Shown here: positions 24,290-36,480 of the stretch, piece by piece
Layout: every line of letters starts with the position of its first letter
Numbering within the stretch: position 1 is the first letter of the stretch
Source of the DNA: Chromera velia
Lineage: Eukaryota; Sar; Chromeraceae
Length of the DNA stretch: 52,765 nt
Direction: 5' to 3'
Assembly: GCA_018398765.1 (NCBI GenBank)
Contig: JAHBMJ010000233.1
Location: 1 to 52,765, forward strand
Translations under genes and position numbers: made by a program
The notes under the pieces: model-generated
What the model saw: the letters and a program-made list of their open reading frames with translations, nothing else
The model's database searches: none
What the model was told of the DNA's origin: nothing

Positions 24290-26799
24290 TGTGTGTGAAT
24301 AAATTCATGACCTCAGGGCCTTGCAAGAGGTCGACACTGAGACTGAGGGACTCTTACTTCCGGCTCATTGCCGGTCGGTCAGCTTCCCCACCCTTTTTCT
24401 TTCTCCGTCTCTTCCTCAGAGTCATTCTGTGTTTCTCTTGTCTGTCTTGAGACAGCGCCGAACTCGTGTCTCTTTCCATTCCTCCCTTGTTCCTTTACGT
24501 TTTCGTCCCTTCAATCTCTATTCACACGATCATCCGATGACTCCCTGCAGAAAGGCCCTCCTGCGGGCGGATCCTCAACTGCCTGGGGTCGGTGTTGCAG
24601 CGTTCCTTCTTCGTGGATTTGGACTTCATGAGAAGAGTCAGTCGGTCTTTCGGACACACGGACGGTGTGGAATGAAGGAAGATACCAACAAATCCGGAAA
24701 AAGAAAGAGGAAGTCAACATGTACGAGAGCAATGACATGAATGGGCAAAGAAGGAGAGAGAAGGAGGAGCATGCAAGGGCATCCAAAAAACGGGTGGCGT
24801 GCATAGAGATTGGATGGGAGAAAGTAGAGAAGACAAGGGTTGCGCTTTGAATATTGTTCACGTCCAGGTAATTTGACAGACTCCCAATTTTACACCCTCC
24901 ATCCTGATGTCTTCCCCTAATCGATAACTGCAGTCTATCGTCAACTCGCTTGGCGTCTAGCATGGGCAACCAGACCTGTTCCGCGAAGGGACTTTTTGGA
25001 GCTCGGTCAGTCAGGCAGTCGGTCAGTCGGTCCCTGAATTGACCTCCTGAATGTTCTCGTTGGATCGAGATGAGGGATGAGGACTCAATGCATGGGCTGG
25101 AGAGGCAAAAAAGGAATAGCTGCAAAATAAGGGCATGATGAGCATGATGTCAGACGAAGAAATGTGTCAACATCCTTCCATTTATTGTCGCCAAATAATG
25201 CAAATCTCCGACACAAAGACGTGCACACGTGCACAAAAATGCACACGGAGCGGTGAAACGTCCTTCATTGTGTTGTTCACGACTTTGTGTGCCTGTCTTC
25301 GTGTTTGCGAATATCTCTGTCTGCCTGTCTGCCTGTCTCTTTGTCTGTTCGTTCATGCGTCTACCTGCCCGCTTTTCTGTTGTACTGGTCTCACCTCTCA
25401 CGGCTCTGATGGATGGAGTCTGCAGTTAGAGAGGGCCTCGCTGAGATGACTGACGAAGAAGGTTTCTGCCTCGAGGGGGTGACGGTCAGCTGAAACAGGA
25501 AAGAGAAATTCATTCGATCATTCTTTTCCTTCCAGAACCGGAGACGGATTGCATGAAGAGGCAGGACGTGGTGATGGATTCTTCTTTTTCTTTCATTGGT
25601 TGGTTAACTGACGGACCAATCGTTCATCCAAAACGAATGCAATAGGCAATACACACATGAGAATCCACCCTCAGCTCTCCTTTTTGGGTGGAAAGGAACA
25701 GGACTCGAAATGCTTTTTTGCCCTTTGTTTGTTTCCCTGACTTCCTTGGTGGGCCTCTCAATATTAACAAATTCTAGTCACCTGCAAACTAGAGATATTC
25801 ATGACCAGGAAGGCGAGAACGGCTTTCCTGATCAGAACATATCTTTCAATCCAATTCGCGTCGCTTCTCTTTTCTTTCTCTTCTGCACGTGATCACATGC
25901 AGCCCCTGGCCTTCATTGACAACCTGAGGGTGACGGGAGCTGTGCGACCCGAAACGTCAGTGAGTCATGCAATCAGTCCATGCTGCATTCATTCGATCAC
26001 ATAAGTAATCGATCAATCAGTTGATCGATCAGCCAAGCAGACATGCAGACGGCGGGTCGGTCGATCACCGAACTTGCAAACATCTTGTTAAGGCCATTGA
26101 TTTGGGGAATGCAAGAAAGGAGGGATCCGAAGAGTCGGTCGAACACCAATGAATGTTTCGCTCTTGTAGCCGGAGTCGCCGCTGAGTTCTCGCTTCGCCC
26201 TCGAGACAGCAGAATGCCGATCACGATGAAACCTTGAAGGTCTGAGCATCACTCTCCTTTCTATCACCAACGACAATTAATGTGCATTGGCCAGTTGACC
26301 TTTCTGCTGTTTGCTTGTGGGATGGATGGAAAGAGATCGATCCAGAATTTCTTTCACACTTCGAGCACTCAATTTATCATCCACGGATAAAGAGCTCGTC
26401 TTCTCTTTTTCCTATCTCTCTCTTTCTTCTCTCTCTTCTTTCCTTGCAGACTCTGGAGAAGCGGTATGGAATTCCGAGATGTCCTCGGGGCGATGAACTT
26501 CGAAGGATTCAACCAGGCCATCGGGGTCCTTCAAGAATTCTTCAAATGGGACCAGAAGTCAGTCCGAGTCCTTCCCTTCAGCGGGGGAGAGCAGATTCAG
26601 ACATCAGTCCATACTGCATGTTGGAATAATGTTTTAGAAGAGAACCCCAAGATAATAAATGCAAGGATCAGAGATCAAAAAGGCATGCCTGATTTTCCTC
26701 TGATCCTCCATTAGGACCTATGCACTGGTGTGACACCTCTTTTCCCCCCGGCCTCTGTCTCTCACTCCTCATGAATGCGCCTTCATTTCAGGGCTTGTG

Positions 26800-26831
<32 letters not shown>

Positions 26832-27394
26832 GTGTGTGTGTGTGTGTGTGTATGTGTATGCATCTATGCATATGCCCTTCCCCCCGAAACGCCATTTCCC
26901 CTCCTGCAGAAACCCCCTCCGCGTTGAGAGCACAGATCTGGAAGACAACGAGGTGAGTGTGTCATCCTTGTATCAATATCCATGCATCGGTTGAGAACGG
27001 ACCGCTTCGGGCAGTTCTGCCTCTTCCTGTTATGAGAATCGTTCCCCCTTCTCATGCATGCCCCCACCCCCTGCATGTCCCTATGGACGTGCATGTATGG
27101 ACTCTGCATGCGTGCATGCAGAAGTCCTCGTGCATCGCCGACTGGACGGGCGACGAGCCCCCCGAGCTGACTGAGGAGGAAGCAGCGATGAGGGCCCGCC
27201 CCACGGATATTCCTCTGTTCGCACGGCCTGACGCAGTGCTCTCGATGAATGCAGACCTCTCCAAACTCTCTGTGGATCTGCAGAGAAGACCAAAGGCAAA
27301 GCCGGGGTGTGGCAAGGTCAGTGGACCTTCTGCTCGATCGGTGTGCATACGTACAAGTGAGCGTGTGCTTGTACGCGTCTTGTGAAGTAGGGGC

Positions 27395-27443
<49 letters not shown>

Positions 27444-27826
27444 AGGGAGGGAGGGAGGGAGGGAGGGATGGAGGGATGCAGGGAGGGAGACAATAGGAGA
27501 GAATAGAGAGAACTTTCAGGTGCCTTTGTGTGCGGTATTGTTTTGTCTTATGAGAGGCGCTTTCATACGATGGCCGGTTTTGGATGCGCCCTAACATATA
27601 TCCCCCAACAGTTTGATTTATTTTGATCTTGCTGCGACCAGTTGTGACAGCGCATCATGTAAGAACGACTTCTATTCTTGCTCTTATGTATCTGCAGATG
27701 AAGACATTCCTTTCCCCGCTCCACTCGCTGGAGGAAGCTCTTTTTGGCAGAGCCGAAAAAGTTTGGAGGGTGTTCAATGATAAGTCCTTAAGTGGAGCAG
27801 AACGATCAACTTCGGAAGCTCAATAG
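10539..27826 (+). CDS. TSNAXIP1-like coiled-coil protein, about 37 exons
   Basis: Exons: 10539-10952, 11399-11554, 12508-12603, 12860-13000, 13340-13571, 13792-14020, 14406-14538, 14790-14921, 15402-15508, 16178-16285, 16788-16956, 17232-17299, 17570-17645, 18093-18128, 18464-18529, 18621-18641, 18732-18797, 19101-19184, 19320-19732, 20237-20342, 20702-20767, 21247-21282, 21404-21450, 21759-21778, 22103-22284, 22336-22370, 22651-23087, 23434-23512, 24317-24373, 24551-24636, 25426-25484, 25903-25955, 26450-26557, 26910-26952, 27122-27316, 27698-27826; about 1490 residues. Phases agree at most joints. Uncertain: 13340, 19101, 20702 and the 21404-22284 block, where an exon near 21640 may be missing. 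A coiled coil (AELIKRLRQEADRLK) spans exons 13792-14538. KFVGLGHENYLPE, NNADLAKLISEFW and AEFAYNLVDGIRKL recall the conserved core of TSNAXIP1 (translin-associated factor X-interacting protein 1), a family linked to cilia and testis. The ends are unrecognised. A split into two genes is possible. Confidence 0.6.
11181..11222. repeat. (CCTT)n repeat
   Basis: A pyrimidine tetranucleotide array in the first intron of the TSNAXIP1-like gene, followed by further C/T-rich sequence to about 11330. Confidence 0.85.
12743..12800. repeat. (GT)n(GA)n microsatellite
   Basis: GT units switch directly to GA units in the intron 12604-12859. A pure CT run at 12473-12493 lies just before the preceding exon. 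Confidence 0.9.
17181..17218. repeat. (TGCC)n tetranucleotide repeat
   Basis: Eight or nine TGCC units end 13 nt before the GTGCAG acceptor of exon 17232-17299 and so form part of its pyrimidine tract. Confidence 0.9.
17480..17530. repeat. (CT)n(GT)n microsatellite
   Basis: A CT array is followed by a GT array, upstream of the acceptor of exon 17570-17645. Confidence 0.9.
17930..18092. repeat. GTGTT/GCGTT/GTGTC satellite abutting an acceptor
   Basis: About 160 nt of pentamers in higher-order order. The first half repeats a 15-nt unit of GTGTC, GTGTT, GTGTT; the second half mixes GTGTT with GCGTT. The array runs without a break into the TTGCAG acceptor of the 36-nt exon 18093-18128, so the repeat itself supplies the 3' splice signal context. 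It contains almost no A. Confidence 0.9.
19977..20105. repeat. (GT)n-(GC GT)n-(GA)n-(GTGA)n compound microsatellite
   Basis: GT, GCGT, GA and GAGT blocks lie in the intron 19733-20236 of the TSNAXIP1-like gene. Confidence 0.9.
23508..23700. repeat. (TCAG/TCAA)n array starting at a 5' splice site
   Basis: About 45 tetranucleotide units, TCAG interspersed with TCAA, begin at the last codons of exon 23434-23512. Each GTCAGT in the array is a possible splice donor, and each one-unit shift changes the exon by 4 nt and hence the reading phase. Continuity with the next exon (24317-24373, one nucleotide before its first codon) needs phase 2, for example an end at about 23520. Confidence 0.85.
24258..24297. 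repeat. (CT)n(GT)n microsatellite
   Basis: A CT then GT array ends 20 nt before the acceptor of exon 24317-24373. Confidence 0.9.
26801..26852. repeat. (CT)n(GT)n microsatellite
   Basis: A CT then GT array lies upstream of the acceptor of exon 26910-26952. Confidence 0.9.
27394..27490. repeat. (GT)n(GA)n(GGGA)n compound repeat
   Basis: GT, GA and GGGA/GGGAT blocks in series in the last intron of the TSNAXIP1-like gene. Confidence 0.9.
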
Positions 27827-28754
27827 AGTAAATGCCCTTGTTTAGAGTCATATATTATAATATTGACCTCAACTGCAGTTTATTACATTAAATTTAAGTG
27901 ATTGCATCTAATTGTAATGTTTATTGTATCGTTATTATGCATATAAACAATACAAAAAGTCATTTATATGCAAACCAATGTACAAATTAAAATACACCAA
28001 GAATTTCAAAGTTTGCCCTAGATGGTGATTGTAAGTACGTCATTTGCAGAAACTGCTGCCACTTTGAGCTGTTTAAGTTTTTTTTTTTTAATGAAAATTT
28101 AGAAAATGATGATTGAAACCTCATGTGAGGGTTTTGTTATATACGTCACGTCCCCACATATAAAGGGCGGATCTAACCTACTTTGTCAGAGGGTTCCGCT
28201 TCTTTCAGTAAGTTTCGAATCTAGGAGCAAGTCTGAGAAACACTTTCAATTTCTTATAGGTTTTGCAGCTAGTTTTTCTCTAGATAAGTTTCTGATGAAA
28301 TGTTATCCGAGCTGCCCTCCGAGGACATACAAACTGACAATTCTTGCACTTACCATTCGCGCGCGAATACGCGCGAACAAACTTGTCACTGTATATATGT
28401 CGATCACTGCATGCTTAAATTATGTACGTTCAAATTAAATTAGTTAATACAGCTAGTCGGATCAATGAACGTAAAGAAATCCGACAAGAAAGGCAGCACA
28501 TTCCAGTTCATGCTTGCCCCAAGAGCGAGCTGGTTCACCATCAAGAGATTTCATGAAGAACCCGAGCATCAGTGTGGCAGACGTGGAAGATCTTTTGTGG
28601 ACATTCGAAGCTTCTCGCCACGATTCAGTCGATCACACATTGACTCACTCTAATGGCTCACTTGCTTGTCAGGAGGAAACTAAGGAACCTCACGATGTGT
28701 TCTTCCAGATCGTTTGTTATTCTTCAGCTGGTGAGATAAAGAGCTGGAGCAAAG
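27827..28754. other. AT-rich intergenic block
   Basis: AT-rich and frame-poor to about 28450. From 28465 two overlapping frames open for 60-130 codons on the plus strand (one begins ATG AAC GTA AAG, the other contains SVADVEDLLWTFEAS). Either could be a 5' exon of the next gene, but I could not join them by a splice that keeps frame with the ATG at 28755. Confidence 0.45.
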
Positions 28755-30312
28755 ATGTCAAGATACACGCGAGAGGATCGCGCGAGAGATCGTGCCGCCA
28801 GCCGCAGATACGTTCCCTCAGACGGCGAAGAAGACGAAGAGCCCGAGAGTTTCACCGACAAGGTCGACAAACTCCAAAAGGAGTTCTGGACCCTCTGGGG
28901 ATTTGAGCGCTACCGGTAGGCCTTCACAGTGAGTGCGTGCTGGATGCTTTGACGTGCATCTGTGGGAAACTCGATCTTCTCCTGCCAAACCCATATGCGG
29001 CATGCATTTTGTCAAGGAAGGTTTGCGTCAATGCAAGTGCGAAGGTAAGAAGATTGCCCGACCGATACATGCAGAGGAGCTCTCCCATCATTTTTGCTCT
29101 TTGACCAAGCGTTTCCTCGTAATTGCCCGCAAAGGCGAGTTCAAGGCTGTCCATGGGGCTTTGAGGGCACATTTTGCCTCAAGTGCCTGGTTGACTTACT
29201 GATTCATGCATGATAAATCCGTGAGTTCCTTCTGCGTTGCTGTGTGTCTTCAGAACGGCAAACTCTGCCGTAGCTTTCTCTTGTTTTACTGGGCGACGGT
29301 CGCGTGCAGAGGAGAGAGAGAAGAGGCATGCAAGGAGGCGGAGGGCGAAGGAAGAGGACGAGGAAGAGGATTCCGGTCTCAATTTTGGGACGGTGAGTCG
29401 TGCTCTGCAGTTCGTCTAAGCTTGTTGGGTTCCAAGCGCTCCAGGAAAAGACGTACTCCGACAGTGAATGTAGATCCATCCCTCAACGAAAGAAAGAGAA
29501 GAATGACTTGCGCTGATGAGTCGATTGGTGGATGTTTGTCTGCTCCCGGGCCGGTTTGTACTCTCGCAATTGTCTTTGTCGTTGCTAAACTGGCCAATCA
29601 TCTACATGCCTCTTCTTTCTTTTCGATTCCCTGCTAGCCTGACTGTCCGCTCATGTATGTGTTGGTCGGTCTGTTGCTCCTGCTATCCAGCGACAGTAGA
29701 GCAATCCCACTCGAAGCATTTTTGCTCCGGACGTGATTTCTGCTCTGGCGTGCAGTATTTTGATGCTTCCAAAATTTCGGACAATCTCCAAAATTGGTTC
29801 AGCGTTGTACAGGCGGCAGGTCCGTTGCGTTTTTTTTTTCTTGCCTGTCTGTCTGTCTCCGCTGTCCCGTCCCCTCCCTTTTTTTTCTGCTTGTAGGTCT
29901 TTCTCCACTTTTCTTCGGGCTTTCACTTCGTTTTTCAGGTTGTACCTTTTCTTGCAGAGTCTCCACCTTCTTTTGTTCCCCCCCCCATCGACTCTTTTTC
30001 GTCATACAACTTTGTCTGCAGGCAGCTCGCTTGGAGGAGACGGAGATGGGGGAGGGGTGAGTCATCTCTCTGTCCAAATTCTAATACCTTTTGATAGTGG
30101 AATGGATGGGTGGGCGGGTAGAAAGATAGATCAATGAATGAGTCATTGAAAGAAGAGAAGAAAGGACGAATGAAATATGCGCCCCTGTCTTCGGTCTCAA
30201 CCTCATCAGAGCAATTTGTTGACAAGAACATCCGCTTCCTTTTTTTGTGTTGCATCTTTCTCCTTTTCGCCTGCTCTTTCTCTGCGTTGCTGCTCTTTCT
30301 ATTCGCACGTGT

Positions 30313-30378
<66 letters not shown>

Positions 30379-33300
30379 TGTGTGTACACGTAGGTGCATG
30401 TGTGTATGTGTATGTGTGAGAGCATATATGTTTCTTTGTGCGTGCTGTTGTGACGTACAGGAGGAATGGAACATCCACGACGACTCCGCGGCCTCCAAGA
30501 GTTCTGCCCGGAGCGCCGGCGATAAGAGAAGGGGGCGGGGGGATGGGAGGAGAGACTCGAACGAGACCTCGGGAAGTCGGGGGAATGGAGGAGGAGAAAG
30601 AGAAAGACGGAGAAAGGACACGAGAACGACGTCTCAGCGCCGTCCCCCCTCGTCTTCTTCTGATTCTTCCACCGGACCCCCTCAGCAATCTCAATCTCCT
30701 CAGGGTGGAAGGGGAGCGGGAGCAGGAAGGAGACCACAAAAAGAAAGTGAAAGAGAACGAGATCAAAGTGGGAGGCACGCAAGAGCAGGAGGAGGAGGGC
30801 GGAGAGAAGGAGGCACCCCCCAGAGCTCCCGACACCAGAGTCCTCAGCAGAGCTCCCGGAGAGGTGAGAGAGAGGGAAACGGATCGAACAGTCAAAAAGA
30901 AGAACAAGGGCAGAAACCTCAACAACGTCAACAGGAGGTAAGAAGAAGAGTAAGTCAGGCCAAAGCTTCTCGTCGTCCTCCCTCTTCATCATCTTCCTCT
31001 TCTTCTCCAGCAGCCTCTCCTACCCAGAAGCAGTCAAGTGCAAAGGCGGGGGCAGTTGAAGGACGTGGAGCGAGAACGAGGGAAAGAGAGAGGAGGGGAG
31101 AAAAGAAAAAGGCGGGCGAGTCCTCCTCAACGGCCCTGGAGGTTCTCGATCAAAAAGTTGAAAAGAGGGAAGGGCGACGTCGGTCAAAAGAGGAGGAAGG
31201 AGGCAAGCTGAAAGGGCGCGGAGCGGCAGAGACAAAGAACAGTGAATCCGAAAGTAGTGATGAAAATCAGAAGAGAAAGAAGAAGGAAAAGCACAAGAAG
31301 GATAAAGAAAAGTCCTCAAAAAAGAGCAAGGACAGAAAATCAAAAGATCCTGATCATTCTCTTGAAGATGAGGAGAAGGCCTTGAACAAAAACCCCCAAC
31401 GGTCTGACGTGCCTGCCAAAGCAGCCGTTGTAGAAGACAAAGACGGAAATCAGAGCAAACCACGACTTCCACTTTCTTCCTCACAAAGTCAGCAGAAGGG
31501 TGACCATCGTCACTCTGCGGAGTCTTATTCGACCACAGGCACAGTCATTGACAAGCACTCAGGAGACCTCAAAAGAGGAACTTTACGAAATGCCTCCACC
31601 GCCGCCTCCCCTGCCGACCTCCTGGAACGAGAGAACTTATCTCCAGGCGCAAAACTTGCAGCTGTAGAGGTGGGTCAGCGTGGCTGTGCCGATGTTTGCA
31701 TTTCTGGGGAACAAAAACGCACAATGAAGAACTGACTAGATCAATGGTTTCTATTGCAAGAGGATTTGGGGGGGGTACCCTATGTTCTGTTTTCGTCTCT
31801 GCCTTTCATTCCACGGAAACGATCCGTGCCCCTTCTCCGTCTTTTGCCTCATTGCAATTTTTCGGGCTTTTATGTGCTCCATTTTGTTGCTTTCGACTTT
31901 TTCTTTCTTTTCATGGGGAAGTGTGCTCGGGCGTGAGTCTCACTTTTTGTTTCATCTTTCCCTCATGGGCTCTCCACTCGAGACTCACGTATCTATCTGT
32001 GCAGGTACCGTCAGCCGATTCTTCGCCCTCCAAGCAGGAGAACCTGGTTCCCCCTCTGAACTTCTCTGCGCTCCGAGAGGCAAAAAAGGGAGGTCCTGCA
32101 GGTACAGAGGGAAGGAAGGGAAGCGGCAGCACTCTGGGAAGTGGCCAACTCGGGTCGAAGAGTAAAGGCAAAGAAAAGGACAAAGAACTCAGCCATTCGC
32201 CCTCAGGAACTGCTCAAGTGGTACTAGGGGACAGAAATTGGGCAGCAACGAGCGACGACGAGAAGGGGGGCGGGGGAGAGATGAAGAAGCACAAGAGCAT
32301 TTACACAAAGTTTAGGGCAGTGCCCTCACTGATGGAACAGCTGATGGAACACGATCTCTCCTCAGAGGACGACAGCGACGATGGAGAAAGCCGAGAGAGA
32401 TCAGAGAAGGAAGGGGCGGGGGCTGCGGGAGGAGCAAAGCCTGTTGATTTCGGTGGGTCCGTGGGTGCGTCTCTACGCCAATTCGATTTCTTTTTAACTG
32501 ATCAACGAAAGGCTGAAGGGGGAAACTTTGATTTTTGAAAATTTCCACGATCATGTTTTCATGGAAACTGACTCCGGCCGGGGACTTGAGGGCTCGAGCG
32601 AGACTCTTCAATAGACCTCACCGACACATCTTGCAGCGCTTTAGAGAATTCGAAAGTTTTTCTCCATTTAACGCCCCGTATCATGATTGTCTCTCTGGCT
32701 GTCCCTATGTTCTTTTTCAGGTCTGTGGTTGTCTGCGGCTGGAGACGTCACGGAAGGGTGGCTGGAGAGGGAGGGCAAGGGGGGGGGCAGTTGGCGAAAA
32801 CGGTCAGTGAACAAACATCCTTCAGATGCAGATTTTGAGTCCAAATCTTTCCATGTGTTAGCACCCACACAGGACGCTGCTCGTCGGCTGTCTGTCGGCT
32901 TCTACTTGTCTTTTCGTAGATGTCCCACTTCGAGTAACTTGATTGCATTTATTTTGAATTTTCATGGGATTTCCATTGAAGGATTCGGAATGGCCGCATC
33001 TCATCGGTTGGAAGTAGTGAGCGAACGAATGAATGAATGAATGGTTGGATGGATAGATGGATGGATGGATGCGTGGATGAGCGAGTGAGGGAGTAAATGA
33101 ATGAATGCATGAAAAGAACATGAAAACGGATGGAAGGGTGTCTGACTATCTTGGGAGGGTGCAGAGATTATTGCGTTTCTCTTGTTCAAATTCTTCCCGG
33201 GTAATTGAGGATAGGCGATTCTTTTTTAAAAATGCGCATTCAAAAGGAACTCGTGCCATGTTTCCTTTTTTGTCTTTTTTTGCGTCCGTCTGTTCGGAGT

Positions 33301-35378
33301 ATTCTTTCTTACTTATTCACATGTTCCGCATCACTGTCATATATCGTACATGTGTTAGCAACAAAGCGTTTGCTTGACCACCTGTTCAAACTCTCTTTCT
33401 TCTGTTCGGCTCTTCCCTCCCTCCACACGCGCAGATGGGTTCGCGTTTGGCGTTTCTCGTTCTGCTTTTTCAAGGTGAGTTGAGTTGGTAGACCCCCAGA
33501 TCTCTTTTGTCTCTCGCTGTTCCTCTCCGTGTGTCCATTTCCCAAAAAGGACCCAGGCACTCCTCCTCATTCTCGGGGTTTCAGTAATACCATGACCTGA
33601 TGGAGGGTCAAGTGGGGGGTTGTTTTTGTGATTACCCGCCCGGGGCCTCTGAATCCCTCCCAACCCCCTCTTTTGCCGCTTTTGATCTCTTTCTCTCTCT
33701 AACAATCGGCCCCTGAATGGAAATTGCCGACTCTCCTTCACTTCTTCCGTCTGCTTTCGTTCTGCCTGGTCTTCCTTGAACGTCCCTGACCACTCAATTG
33801 TTTGTTTGTGTTTGTTTGTGTGTGCAGGCCCCTGGGGAGAGGGAGATGGTCGGAGCGGCGGACCTGAGGGATGAGCAGTGGAGGGCCTCGTGCCCCGACA
33901 AGCAAACGCTCAGGTCGGATGTCTGTCTGTCTGTCTGGCTGCAGGGAGACGTCCACACACAGACACACACACACACACACACACACACAGAGCGAGAGAG
34001 GGAGAGAGAGAGAGAGAGGGAGGGAGGGAGGGACGGAGGGCGGGAGGGCGAGAGGGAGGTAGGGAGGTAGGGAAGTAGGAAGCTAGGGAGGTAGGGAAGT
34101 AGAAACCTAGGGAGGTAGAGAGGTAAGGACGTAGGGAGGTAGGGAGGTAGGAAAGTAGGAAGCTAGGGAGGTAGGGAGGTAGGGGGAGAGAGACTCGCTT
34201 TCAGACAGACAAAACATCAGCGCATTTGGGTTGCGTGGCTTTTCTTCTCACAGTTTTCTCTCTGTTTATCTGCCGTGTATTCTTTCTCCTTGACTCTCCG
34301 ATACGTGTGACACGTGTGCAGGATGGAAAATTCTGCTGCAAACGCTGTTTGGATCTGGCGCGCATGTCCGGACTCGACCGCGACCCCCACTGATTTCCGC
34401 GCTGCCATCTTGAAACAGAAGGAGGCAGGGGTCAATCTGCGGGAGGGTGTGTCTCGAGGCCAGCTGGACCCCAGCCGGATCCCCCCGAGTGGTGCCCAGG
34501 GCCTCGGGGGGGTGTCGGAGGACATGGAGGTGGAGGCGCGGTCGAGGTGGCTGCGTGTTAGGGCCGCCAGTGCCATGCGAGTGTTCCGCAAAACATCCGC
34601 AGCTCCACCGGGAGAGGAACTTCAAGAAGACAAACTGTTGGAGGAAAGTAAAGATAAGGACACTCTAAAAGAGAGGCCTGTCTCTGCGGCTGCTAGTGGG
34701 GAGAGCAGTGAGAGTCAAAGTGAAGAGAAAGAGACCTCAGAGAGAGGGGGCAGAGACTCGAAAAAGGGAAAGGAAGAACGACAAAAACATTCTACCAACA
34801 CAGCAAGGGAGTCACGTCAGTCTGACGACTCCTCTTCCTCTTCTTCGTCCTCCTCCTCCTCCTCTCAGTCCTCTCAGGAAGCACCCGTACGGTCCGATCA
34901 TGAGACCGCAAAAGGGAAGCCACAGAGAAGCGGGACCACAGAGAAGAAAAATACGCCCTCCAAGTTAGACCCACCAAATGGTGACAAAAGAGATGAAGAA
35001 AATTCTTCTTCCGAATCCCCCTCTTCCTCCTCTGGATCAGACAGCGAGACTTCCCAATCGTCTTCCGCCTCGTCTTCTTCGTCCTCCTCAGGCGAGGAGG
35101 CCTCAGGAGAGGCTCAGAAGAGAAAGGCAGGACAAGACGGGGGGGGAAGGAGGAAGGAGGGTAAAGATCCCTCAGTTTCTCGGCAGGCATCGTCCGTATC
35201 ACGTCAGGCACTCATGGAGCGAAGGCTGAAAAATAGGGAGAAAGAGGCATCACTGGCGGCGAAGGCAAAAAACAAAGCACCCAAGCCAAAAGAAGCGCCG
35301 CCGACTAAAAGAGAAAAGGATAGGGAGGCCCTCATTGCCAGACGGGAGAGGAAGAGAATGGGAACAGGCACCAAGTAA
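28755..35378 (+). CDS. Charged serine-rich protein with a PH-like domain
   Basis: Eleven exons keep phase throughout: 28755-28915, 29075-29118, 29310-29392, 29756-29819, 30022-30056, 30461-31669, 32005-32452, 32721-32802, 33435-33474, 33828-33913, 34322-35378; 1102 residues. The N-terminus is basic/acidic and followed by FDASKISDNLQNWFSVVQ. Residues about 140-680 are disordered: R/S/E/K blocks and poly-Ser. Residues about 690-785 look like a pleckstrin-homology domain: EGWLEREGKG, then SWRKRWVRV, then a closing NAVWIWRA-type helix, in the order of PH strand 1, strand 2 and the Trp-bearing C-terminal helix. It is split over four exons. The tail has poly-Ser/Asp blocks and a basic end. PH domains bind phosphoinositides or proteins; ligand unknown. 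The start could lie further upstream (28465-28754). The PH call is from motifs only. Confidence 0.7.
30318..30420. repeat. (CT)n(CG)n(GT)n compound microsatellite
   Basis: CT, CG and GT arrays in series, ending about 40 nt before the acceptor of the 1.2-kb exon 30461-31669. The CG block could adopt Z-DNA. Confidence 0.9.
33022..33076. repeat. (GAAT)n/(GGAT)n repeat
   Basis: Short GAAT and GGAT tetramer arrays in the intron 32803-33434 of the PH-like gene. Confidence 0.8.
33955..34190. repeat. (CA)n(GA)n plus AGGTAGGG minisatellite
   Basis: CA and GA microsatellites run into about 130 nt of imperfect AGGTAGGGA/AGTAGG units in the last intron of the PH-like gene. The minisatellite is G-rich on the coding strand with GGG spaced every 6-9 nt, so G-quadruplex formation is possible. 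Confidence 0.85.
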
Positions 35379-36480
35379 CCGAACAAGAACGTTTCTCGGC
35401 AGTGTTTGGTATAGTGGCAGTACAGTTGCACACGCCACAAAGCTTTTATTGATAACAGCAGAGCTTTCCCGCAAAAAAATGATCTACTTTTAATTTGACA
35501 CAGGATGTGTACCTAACTTTCTATATTTTTATATTTTTTTGAATTTGGGCTCGAGACGTATTTTTTTTTATGTGCAGCGCCTATATATAGATAACCATAT
35601 AAATTATTTTACTAGTACATATTCTGGCCAGAGCTAGAGCCAGAGCCTAAATAGTGGCCTACTGGCTTTAACCGCCTTTAATTCAAAATTCAAATTATTT
35701 ATTGAGGCACTTCAATTTAACTGAAATTTAAATTATATTTTTTTCTAGTTTAATTTTTTTATATATATAGGACAGGATAAGATAGGATAGGACAGGATTT
35801 ATATTTTGAGTCATCCCGTGGTCCACTGCCGGGCCTCGACTTGCACGGTTGAGAGGGCGCTCTAGAGGTAGATACCTCAAAAACCTGTAGGCTACAGCAT
35901 GCCAGTGCAGATCGAGCGTTGTAGGCTAACCTCTCATGCCTAGGATCGAAGTCGCTTCATTAATTCCCAACACCCTCTTTAAACTAATGAGAAAAACCAG
36001 ATTGATTGAACCATTGAAGCCAAAAGCAGGCCAAGTAGGTATATGATTATACAAAGCTGAACTCAAAAAAATGCTTTAATAAAAATATATACAAGATGTA
36101 TCATTTTTTTATTTGATAATTTATTCATAGGCTTTAACATATGTCATAGACCAAAGCTACATAATTTGGGTCTTAAGCTCTGCCAGCCTAGCTACTGGGG
36201 CAGTCTGACAAAATTTATAGTTACTGTCTATCGTTTCACTTTTTGGAGCTATACATGCATAAATAGTATCTTTGTAGGGCATCTGACGCATATGTTTGTG
36301 TCCGTCATCATTCAGACGAGCAGTGGCAAAAAAAACAGAGATGGTTGCAGTACACCAGTTGTACTTAAAATAGAGGGAGTCGATAGAAGCTGACGTAACC
36401 TACTCAGGACGTACCAGCCATCTGCTCGATTCTTTCCTAGATTTATCTAAGCAACTTATCATGGTGCCGAAGGTCTGCTT
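35379..36480. other. AT-rich intergenic block after the PH-like gene
   Basis: No coding frame is visible. About 35430-36150 is strongly AT-rich. 35768-35802 holds imperfect GATAGGACA-type repeats. 35820-35960 is a GC-richer island with a GGATCGAAGTC motif two mismatches from a pol III B box; I could not find a matching A box, so a SINE is only a possibility. Confidence 0.45.

Noticed and set aside
30081-30992. Minus-strand frames opposite the Ser-rich exon of the PH-like gene
   Set aside because: They are Leu/Ser shadow of an Arg/Glu/Ser-coding exon and cross the CT/CG/GT microsatellite.
35820-35965. tRNA-derived SINE
   Set aside because: There is only a degenerate B-box-like motif, with no convincing A box, tail or second copy in the window.
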